Assembly (NCBI RefSeq): GCF_013385985.1
Contig: NZ_JACAOY010000005.1
Location: 83,084-147,083, forward strand
Origin: Pseudomonas sp. B6002
Lineage (GTDB): Bacteria > Pseudomonadota > Gammaproteobacteria > Pseudomonadales > Pseudomonadaceae
Length of the DNA stretch: 64,000 bases
Direction: 5' to 3'
A model generated the notes under the pieces. It was not told the DNA's origin. It saw only the letters and a list, made by a program, of their open reading frames with translations, and did not search any database. Below are positions 49,226 through 55,867 of the stretch, piece by piece; position 1 is the stretch's first letter; every line of letters begins with the position of its first letter. Made by a program: the position numbers and the translations under genes.

Positions 49226-50110
49226 ATGGATTATCGTTATTTTCTGGCCGTGTTTGATTCAGGTTCGCTGGCCGCCGCCGGTGAGCGCCTGCATATCGCC
49301 CCCAGCGCGGTCAGCCGCCAGATCGCCCTGCTGGAGGAGAGTATCGGTGTGCCCTTGTTCGAGCGTCGGCCACGGGGCATGGAACCGACGGCGGCGGGCA
49401 GCGCGCTGGCCCACCACGCAAGGCGCGCTTCGCTGGAGGAGCAGGCCCTGCTGTCGGAGCTGCGCGGCGGTGATTACCCCGGCGCACGCGTCATTCGCCT
49501 GGTCTCGACAGAAGGCCTGTCGCGTTATTTTCTGCCGAACGTGCTGATCCAGCATTACACCCAGCACCCGGATTTCCAGTACGTGTTGGAGGTGATGTCA
49601 CCGTTCGAATGCGCAGAGAAAGTGAAGCGCGGCGATGCCGACGTCGGGTTGACGTTCAGCACTGAACCGACCGATGGTGTCGAGATCCTCTATTCCGGCC
49701 GCTCGGCGATACGCGCGATCATGCGCGCCGGCCATCCACTGGCGACGCACAAGCAATTACCCCTGACCGCACTCGCGCCGTTCCCCTTGGCACTCACCCC
49801 CAAAGGCACGACCCAGCGGCAGCTGTTCGACCTGGTCTGCGAAGTGGAAGGGCTGGCCTTCAACCACGTGATGACCTGCAATTACTCTGGGGCCATCCAC
49901 GAGTTTGTGCGCCACACCGACACCGTCGCGTTGGGCGGCGCAATCAGCCAACGGGTGAATGGCAGCGATGAGCTGGTGTCGATCCCGCTGACAAACCTCC
50001 GGTTTGCCGACCGCTCCGTTCAAGTCCTGACCATGCCCAAACGCACACTGCCACCTTCGTTGCAGCGGTTTATCGAGACCTTGATTGACTGCCTTAAGAC
50101 CGTCGGTTGA
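49226..50110 (+). CDS. LysR-family transcriptional regulator
   Basis: 294 residues. N-terminal winged helix with FDSGSLAAAGERLHIAPSAVSRQIALLEE (helix-turn-helix) and PLFERRPRGM; C-terminal periplasmic-binding-like effector domain. Start at 49226 (MDYRYFLAVF) with GGGAA upstream; an ATG 15 bases earlier is in frame. Divergent from the M20-MFS pair with a 120-base gap, so it probably controls them and itself. Convergent with dusA; only 6 bases separate the ends. Confidence 0.87.
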   Translation: MDYRYFLAVFDSGSLAAAGERLHIAPSAVSRQIALLEESIGVPLFERRPRGMEPTAAGSALAHHARRASLEEQALLSELRGGDYPGARVIRLVSTEGLSRYFLPNVLIQHYTQHPDFQYVLEVMSPFECAEKVKRGDADVGLTFSTEPTDGVEILYSGRSAIRAIMRAGHPLATHKQLPLTALAPFPLALTPKGTTQRQLFDLVCEVEGLAFNHVMTCNYSGAIHEFVRHTDTVALGGAISQRVNGSDELVSIPLTNLRFADRSVQVLTMPKRTLPPSLQRFIETLIDCLKTVG

Positions 50111-50116
50111 GAGCGG

Positions 50117-51136
50117 TTACCGTCCTTCCAGCAACGCCCCGGCCTGATCCAGCAGCGCCAGCGGATCACTCGCCTTATGAATATCCACCGACAACAACTG
50201 CCTGAACTTACGCGCTCCCGGAAACCCAGTCCCCAATCCCAAAATATGCCGAGTGACATGGTGCATCGAGCCACCGCTCGCCAAATGCTCGGCAATATAA
50301 GGCCGCAACTGCACCAATGCCTCGGCCCGGCTGATCACCGGCGCCGCACTGCCAAACAACTGCTGATCCACCTCCGCCAGCAAATACGGATTGTGATAAG
50401 CCTCGCGGCCCAACATCACCCCATCAAACGTCTGCAAATGCTCATGGCACTGCTCCAACGTCTTGATCCCACCGTTGAGGATGAACTCCAGCGCCGGGAA
50501 ATCCCGCTTCAACTGCGCCGCCACGTCATAGCGCAACGGCGGAATGTCGCGGTTCTCCTTCGGCGACAACCCCTCCAGGATCGCAATCCGCGCATGCACC
50601 GTAAAACTGGTGCACCCGGCATCCTTCACCGTCCCGACGAAATCACACAACTCGGCATAACTGTCCCGCCCATTGATCCCGATACGGTGCTTCACCGTCA
50701 CCGGAATCGACACCGCATCACGCATCGCCTTCACACAATCGGCCACCAGGGCAGGGTGCGCCATCAGGATCGCGCCGATCATGTTGTTCTGCACCCGGTC
50801 GCTCGGGCAGCCGACGTTCAGGTTCACTTCGTCGTAACCGGCGACCTCAGCCATGCGAGCGCAGGCGGCCAGATCAGCGGGGACGCTGCCGCCTAACTGA
50901 AGTGCAAGCGGGTGCTCGGCTTCGTTGTGACGCAGGAAGCGATCGTGGTCGCCGTGGAGGATGGCGCCGGTGGTGACCATCTCGGTGTAGAGCAGGGCGT
51001 GCTTGGAGAGCAGGCGCAGGAAGTAGCGGCAGTGGCGGTCCGTCCAATCCATCATGGGGGCAACGCTGAAGCGGCGTGACGGCTCTGAGCGGGAAGGGCT
51101 AGTGTTTACTGGAGATGCGGCTTTTTCGGAATTCAT
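50117..51136 (-). CDS. dusA: tRNA-dihydrouridine(20/20a) synthase DusA
   Basis: 339 residues; an FMN enzyme that reduces uridine 20/20a in tRNA. FMN-binding motif SVAPMMDWTDRHCR at residues ~24-37; catalytic Cys110 in NLNVGCPSDRVQNN; VKHRIGINGRDSY and ILNGGIKTLEQ follow. The 5' end of dusA is a recorded target of integrases. Here the truncated integrase starts 103 bases upstream of dusA, on the opposite strand. Confidence 0.95.
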   Translation of the reverse strand: MNSEKAASPVNTSPSRSEPSRRFSVAPMMDWTDRHCRYFLRLLSKHALLYTEMVTTGAILHGDHDRFLRHNEAEHPLALQLGGSVPADLAACARMAEVAGYDEVNLNVGCPSDRVQNNMIGAILMAHPALVADCVKAMRDAVSIPVTVKHRIGINGRDSYAELCDFVGTVKDAGCTSFTVHARIAILEGLSPKENRDIPPLRYDVAAQLKRDFPALEFILNGGIKTLEQCHEHLQTFDGVMLGREAYHNPYLLAEVDQQLFGSAAPVISRAEALVQLRPYIAEHLASGGSMHHVTRHILGLGTGFPGARKFRQLLSVDIHKASDPLALLDQAGALLEGR

Positions 51137-51193
51137 TAGTACTGATCTTTTATACAGCGGTTTTTACCCGTTTTCCCTTGTTTTCTAAAGTCG

Positions 51194-51233
51194 GTTGCTA
51201 CCTTGTAGCGATCGAATTCGGCAATGTAGCAAC
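51194..51233. promoter_or_regulatory. Inverted repeat upstream of the integrase fragment
   Basis: GTTGCTAC at 51194-51201 is matched by GTAGCAAC at 51226-51233. It may be an integrase arm site or operator; no function shown. Confidence 0.4.
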
Positions 51234-51238
51234 TGGAA

Positions 51239-51559
51239 ATGGGCACGATCACAGCACGTAAGCGCAAGGACAACTCGACAGCCTACACGGCGCAGATACG
51301 GATCAATCGGGATGGCAAGACAGTTTATCAGGAAAGCCAAACCTTCGACCGTAAGCAGGTCGCCCAGGCCTGGATCAAGCGACGGGAGACCGAGCTGGCC
51401 CAGCCAAGTGCAATTGAGCGGGCGAAACGGAACGGAGTAACGATCAAGAAGATGATCGAGCAGTACCTGGATGAGTACGAGAAAATCCGGCCGCTGGGGA
51501 AGACCAAGAGCGCGATCGACGAAACTTGGCTACAGGTACGAATAGGGGAACAGGGGTAA
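51239..51559 (+). pseudogene. Phage integrase, N-terminal fragment
   Basis: 106 residues. The N-terminal arm-binding domain of a tyrosine recombinase is recognisable: MGTITARKRKDNSTAYTAQI, QTFDRKQVAQAWIKRRETEL and a SAM-like core-binding start EQYLDEYEKIRPLGKTK. The sequence then departs (about residue 95) and stops, so the catalytic R-H-R-Y residues are missing. It is probably the relic of an integrase targeting dusA. Confidence 0.85.
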
Positions 51560-51795
51560 GCGTTTCAATAGATCCCTTTGTCCCGCCAACGGCATCGGCC
51601 ATTGAAGTTTTCATTAGTACGCAATCGCCGCCTGGCGGAACGGTGCGGGAGGGACGAGCGGGAAGTCTCCTGGTTGGTCCGGTCTTGAGTATCACCAACG
51701 AAGTAAACCAGAGTGTAAGCGTCGTTATAACGCTGGACAGCGTTGGCCGGAGCTTGAATTTTGCTTGTAATAGTGACGCAGGCGTACTTGGCTGA
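51526..51795 (+). CDS. Unrecognised 89-residue frame in the element
   Basis: Frame starting at TTG inside the integrase end, in another frame. It encodes SIDPFVPPTASAIEVFISTQ... and a repetitive Ser/Val/Thr-rich tail (VSVVITLDSVGR), ending 20 bases before the tail-assembly gene. It could be a C-terminal remnant of a tail fibre or other structural protein, but I recognise no family. Its reality as a gene is doubtful. Confidence 0.3.
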   Translation: MATGTNRGTGVSVSIDPFVPPTASAIEVFISTQSPPGGTVREGRAGSLLVGPVLSITNEVNQSVSVVITLDSVGRSLNFACNSDAGVLG

Positions 51796-51815
51796 GAGAG
51801 GATGAAGGACAGCTT

Positions 51816-52177
51816 ATGAGCTATGCAATTTGTGTTGATCGGCCAGCATTCGTGCCGTGGGTAGCCCCGACGAGGTTGGGCCTGGCGAATATTGGAGCCA
51901 GTACCCGCTCGATAGTGTCCCGTCGTTGCCAGGGGCCGAAGAGTTCGCAGCACAAGAGCGTGCATGGCGAGACAGTGCGCTGTCATCGGTCATGTGGCTG
52001 CGCGAGCGTCATCGTGATCAATTGGAGATTGCAATAGAAGCCAGTCTCAACGGTGAGCCGTTCACGGGGCTGTTGCTCTACATGCAGGTACTGCGCGACT
52101 GGCCGCAATCACCGGACTTTCCGGCGACTGATCATTGCCCGATCGCCCCGGCCTGGATTGCCGATCAATCCCAATAA
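51816..52177 (+). pseudogene. Tail assembly chaperone, frameshifted
   Basis: ATG at 51816 gives MSYAICVDRPAFV; the rest of the family sequence, VGSPDEVGPGEYWSQYPLD... RHRDQLEIAIEASLNGEPF... WPQSPDFP, continues in another frame from about 51857 to 52177. One frameshift near 51850 therefore splits the gene. Related proteins accompany tail fibres of contractile tails and tailocins in Pseudomonas. The parts together give ~120 residues, a normal length. Confidence 0.7.
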
Positions 52178-52208
52178 CGCCCCACATTGATGGGGCGTCT
52201 TCATTTCC
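52178..52208 (+). terminator. Terminator-like hairpin after the tail assembly remnant
   Basis: CGCCCCA / TGGGGCG with loop CATTGA, followed by TCTTCATTT. A second weaker hairpin with T-rich tail follows at about 52240-52262. Confidence 0.6.
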
Positions 52209-52276
52209 GTTACGCGTAACAGGAACATCCCACGGCCTCGCTTATGCGGGGCGTTTTCGTTTCTGGAGATTGCCCT

Positions 52277-52890
52277 ATGAGTTTCTTTCACGGTGTGACC
52301 GTCACCAACGTGGACACCGGTGCGCGCGTTATCTCGCTGCCGTCGTCGTCGATTATTGGTCTGTGAGCCACCTTCGCCCCAGGCCAACGGTGACGGCCAA
52401 GCCTAACCCGTTGCTGATGATCACCCACGGAAGCGAAGCGGTGGCAGCTTGGGGCGGAGACGCGACGATCACTAAATCCATCAAGGCGACCTACATGCGC
52501 TCCAAGGCGGTGATCGTGGCGTGCGGCGTCGAGACGCTGGCCATCCCCGCTTTGCATACCTCGGCCATCATCGGTGGCGAACTGGCCGATGTCCAGCGTA
52601 CCGGTCTATAGGCGCTGTTGGACGGTAAGAGCCGCTTTAATGCCCAACCCCGTTTGCTGATTGCGTCAGGGCATAGCGCGACACAAGCCGTGGCTACTTC
52701 AATGGACGCGCTCGCCGACACGCTGCGCGGTCTGGCCATCGTCGAGGGTCCAAACATTACCGACGAGGCGGTCATTCTCTGCGCCAAAAGCTTCGTCAGC
52801 AAGCGTGTGTTTCTAGTCGAATTGCGTAATGAGTGCCAAAAGCTCGGCCAGGCTGCAAAGCTGATCGCAGCAGTGGCCTTAGGGCAGTAA
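52277..52890 (+). pseudogene. Phage tail sheath protein, broken
   Basis: MSFFHGVTVTNVDTGARVIS is the N-terminus of contractile tail sheath proteins and has a good GGAG site. After 29 residues a stop occurs (52364-52366), but homology continues in another frame with TAKPNPLLMITHGSEAVAAW... and AIVEGPNITDEAVILCAKSF. An in-frame TAG at 52609 (likely CAG to TAG) splits that part. After residues SKRVFLV the sequence departs from the sheath family, so the 3' part is missing or recombined. Non-functional. Confidence 0.78.
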
Positions 52891-53007
52891 TCGCCTGCTA
52901 TCCATATGATTTTCAAGATAAAAATGCTTGGCCCAAGGAGCGTAGCGAGAGGAGGTCAGATTTTTTATGTACAATGCTCGATACAGGGAATTTTGGATCC
53001 GTTACAT

Positions 53008-53232
53008 ATGGACGCAACAAAAGCATTTAACTTATTTCATCTGGCTTTTCGAGCCGCCAGCGATCCTGATACGACCAAGGGTGACTTGAGAGAGCTTTCG
53101 TTATCTAGTGATGAGGTGGTTCGAGGGGCTGTGGTAATGAATAAATCCACCCCTTCTGACGTTATATCTCGAATGCGCAAAGACGAAAGCTTTCATGTTC
53201 AGGAATGTATTTTAGCCAGGGAAGCCCTATAA
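53008..53232 (+). CDS. Small HEAT/LRV-like repeat protein
   Basis: 74 residues beginning MDATKAFNLFHLAFRAASDP. The segments LSLSSDEVVRGAVVMNKSTPSD and VISRMRKDESFHVQECILARE resemble leucine-rich-variant/HEAT repeats (the VRxxVxxNxxTPxxVxxxLxxD pattern). It has no ribosome site of strength; a longer frame from 52906 is open. It ends 3 bases before the formyltransferase start, so the two are likely one transcript. Function unknown. Confidence 0.55.
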   Translation: MDATKAFNLFHLAFRAASDPDTTKGDLRELSLSSDEVVRGAVVMNKSTPSDVISRMRKDESFHVQECILAREAL

Positions 53233-53235
53233 ATT

Positions 53236-54420
53236 ATGCGTACCATTTGTATTGCAGGAAAAAATAATATAGCGGTAGAAGGATTGCGCTATTTTGTAGA
53301 GAATCATCCAGATCTAAATGTCGTATTCATACCAAATGAAACCGACAATGGAGTTGACGGCTGGCAGCTATCTTTTAGAAAATATGCCTTGTCGGAAAAT
53401 GTTCAGCAGGTGAATCTTTGTGATCTGTACGATGTCGAAGATTTGCTATTTATTTCGCTTGAATTTGCAGAAATAATTAAGCCTGAAAAATTCAGGTCAT
53501 CTGAACTTTACAATATGCACTTTTCGCTTCTCCCTAAATACAAAGGCATGTACACCTCTGCGCTGCCACTTCTGCACGGTGAGAGAGAGTCAGGTGTGAC
53601 GCTGCATAAAATTGATGCGGGCATCGATACGGGTAACATTATCAGTCAGCTCAGTTTTGAAATTGGGTTCTCAGATAATGCCAGAGACCTGTATTTTAAA
53701 TACCTGTCTGCGGCTAAAGAACTGTTTCTCGATAATATTGGCTCGGTGCTAAGTGGCGATTTTGTATCCTATAAGCAGCCAAGTTTCGGAGCCTCCTATT
53801 ACTCTAAGTCCGCGATTAACTACTCAGCGCTTTCGATTGACTTCAGAAAGTGCGCGTTTGAAGTTGCCAATCAGTTCAGGGCTTTTGCTTTTAGGGAATA
53901 CCAAATGCCACGCTTTGGCTCGTGGCAGATTGACGGAACTTTAATCCTGGACACTAAAAGCAATCTCAAGCCAGGGTCGGTAGTCGGCGAGACTGGCACC
54001 GGGATTGTTGTTTCGACGATCGATTACGACTTGTTGCTGATTAAAGACTATTACCCCGCACTGTGGCAGGCCTCAGAGCATGGAGACGTTGCAGGGATCA
54101 AGAGCGCCCTTGAGTTTGTTGATGACGTGGACCGTAGGAATGCAAAGGGGTGGAGTGCGCTGATCATCGCCGCGTATTCAGGCAATTCTGAAGCTGTCGA
54201 ACTGCTTTTGGACAATGGTGCAAGTGTATCTGTCACCGGATATAACGGCACCACCCCTTTGATGTATGCATTCAGCAGCTACGAGCGCTCAAATGATAGC
54301 CGTGCGTTTTATGCCATCCTTGAGCGTGGAGCCGACCCGTCAGCGCCGGATAGCAAGGGCAAGACCATAAAGGACTATATGGTTGAGCGTGGCTGTATTG
54401 ACCTGATTAGTTACGTCTAG
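53236..54420 (+). CDS. Sugar N-formyltransferase with C-terminal ankyrin repeats (QdtF-like)
   Basis: 394 residues. Formyltransferase core 1-~200: NMHFSLLPKYKG gives catalytic Asn93 and His95, and LHKIDAGIDTGNII gives Asp131, with the loop typical of methionyl-tRNA formyltransferase relatives. A linker (~200-270) with FRAFAFREYQMPRFG is followed by ankyrin repeats from ~275 to the end: ALWQASEHGDVAGIKSALEF, WSALIIAAYSGNSEAVELLLDNGAS and TPLMYAFSS. This architecture is that of Providencia QdtF, which formylates dTDP-Qui3N. It is cytoplasmic and probably formylates a nucleotide-linked amino sugar. The gene is intact in otherwise decayed DNA. Confidence 0.75.
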   Translation: MRTICIAGKNNIAVEGLRYFVENHPDLNVVFIPNETDNGVDGWQLSFRKYALSENVQQVNLCDLYDVEDLLFISLEFAEIIKPEKFRSSELYNMHFSLLPKYKGMYTSALPLLHGERESGVTLHKIDAGIDTGNIISQLSFEIGFSDNARDLYFKYLSAAKELFLDNIGSVLSGDFVSYKQPSFGASYYSKSAINYSALSIDFRKCAFEVANQFRAFAFREYQMPRFGSWQIDGTLILDTKSNLKPGSVVGETGTGIVVSTIDYDLLLIKDYYPALWQASEHGDVAGIKSALEFVDDVDRRNAKGWSALIIAAYSGNSEAVELLLDNGASVSVTGYNGTTPLMYAFSSYERSNDSRAFYAILERGADPSAPDSKGKTIKDYMVERGCIDLISYV

Positions 54421-54788
54421 ACTGGCAGGATAAACTCAGGTCCATTATTCCGCACGTAGCCCACAGCAGTGTCGAGGCCTCGGCTGGTTCGCCCTGGTGC
54501 AGCATCATCTGCTCTGGGCGCCCCTTGGGCGTGACCGGGGCCAGCCATTTACGGGCCAGCCCTATGGGGCGACGATCGTGGATGTCCACCATACCGAAGG
54601 CGTCATCGGCATGGTTCGAGTGGCCCGTCGAGCTCAACTTGCCCCGGCGCATATTCAACGAATTATCGCCATCACCGATGCCGGCGACCGAGGAATGATT
54701 ACCTGGCGAGCATGCCAAGTTTACGTCGAAGACGTCGTGCGATGACTTCTCCCTGACTCAATTCAATCAACATTGCAAAGGAGTGCGA
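54421..54788. other. Unassigned stretch between formyltransferase and methylase remnant
   Basis: About 370 G+C-rich bases. A plus frame at 54497-54745 ends in MITWRACQVYVEDVVR, which looks protein-like and may be a phage remnant, but no family is recognised. An overlapping minus frame (54407-54718) has no support. Confidence 0.4.
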
Positions 54789-55060
54789 ATGAACAGCTCT
54801 ATCATCCGCTGGATGGGCGGTAAACGCCGCCTGGCCGACCGCCTTATCCCGCTCTTCCCGCTCCGCGAGTGCTACTTCGAGGTATTCGCATGCGGCGCCG
54901 CGCTCTACTCATGCGTCCTCGGGTGGCGCCGGTTGATGTTCTCAACGACATCAACTGCAACCTGGTGACGCTGTACCGCGTCGACGAGCCAAGCCCGCAC
55001 CGGCAAGCCGTATGGAGCCGCGAAGATTTAAGAAGTGGCTGCCGGGACGGCATCGGTTGA
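54789..55060 (+). pseudogene. Phage DNA adenine methylase, frameshifted and truncated
   Basis: MNSSIIRWMGGKRRLADRLI is the start of Dam-type N6-adenine methyltransferases, with the SAM motif in YFEVFACGAALYS. Homology then continues in another frame with APVDVLNDINCNLVTLYRVD after a shift near 54907. The catalytic DPPY motif is not reached before the frame ends, so the enzyme is inactive. AGGAG lies 8 bases before the ATG. Confidence 0.8.
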
Positions 55061-55213
55061 GGTGGAGCGAGTCTTGCGCATGTAAAATAGCAAGGTAACA
55101 TCTCGATTTATTGCTTTGGCTGCATCAGGTTGATCAACCTACCGTCTGCGCTAGAGGCGAGCAAGCAATTACAGTATGATGCATATTTTTTCGGCCTAGG
55201 CGATATAATTAGA

Positions 55214-55627
55214 ATGTTCGCTTCAACTAAGTTGGCCATTTATTATGCTATTTTCGCAATAATTGCGACTCTAGCAAACATAGGCGCTCAGGATCTGGTA
55301 ACCCGCGCCTACAGCGGCGCCTTCGATATTATGTTCTCTGTAGTTGTGGGTACGGGGGTCGGGCTTGTTGTCAAGTACATCTTAGACAAGCGTTACATAT
55401 TCCGCTTCCGGGCGAGCAGCGTCGCCCACGACACCAAGACCTTCGCTCTCTACACTATCATGGGGCTGGCAACGACCGTGGCCTTCTGGGGATTCGAGTT
55501 TGGCTTCCATCATTTATTCGGGACCAAGGAAATGCGGTATATGGGCGGCGTTCTTGGGCTTGCTATCGGATACCTTATCAAGTACCACCTTGACAAGCGT
55601 TACGTTTTTCGTTCGGAGGCTGTATGA
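55214..55627 (+). CDS. GtrA-like membrane protein (probable undecaprenyl-linked sugar flippase)
   Basis: 137 residues with four hydrophobic segments (GtrA family). MFASTKLAIYYAIFAIIATL, GTGVGLVVKYILDKRYIFRF and VLGLAIGYLIKYHLDKRYVF carry the family's repeated KYxLDKRYxF motif. GtrA proteins move undecaprenyl-phosphate-glucose across the inner membrane in O-antigen glucosylation. The ATG at 55214 is chosen; a TTG at 55130 would add 28 residues not typical of the family. The 240-base gap to the next gene contains no gtrB. Confidence 0.78.
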   Translation: MFASTKLAIYYAIFAIIATLANIGAQDLVTRAYSGAFDIMFSVVVGTGVGLVVKYILDKRYIFRFRASSVAHDTKTFALYTIMGLATTVAFWGFEFGFHHLFGTKEMRYMGGVLGLAIGYLIKYHLDKRYVFRSEAV

Positions 55628-55867
55628 GGCTGTTTACTACCTGATGGATTTGGAACGCCGATCCGTATCGCGCCCTCAGTTTTAATTATCCGTCTAAGGC
55701 CAAAGCTCTCGTTTGCACTGAAAAGCATGGCATTACTTTGTAATCCGCAATAAGAGCCTCAGAAAAAAACTGCAACCAGAAACTCAGTTTTTTTGAAGCG
55801 CTTCCCCTTTATTAAGTATGATCTCAAGTTGATCTCATTACTGCGTAATTAAAACACAGGAGTAACT

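Noticed and set aside
54407-54718. Minus-strand 103-residue frame after the formyltransferase
   Set aside because: No family sequence and no ribosome site; it overlaps a plus frame that is itself unassigned.
55640-55740. Possible C-terminal protein relic between gtrA and the GT-C gene (WNADPYRALSFNYPSKAKAL)
   Set aside because: Only ~30 residues and no family; could be chance. It is not a gtrB remnant by eye.
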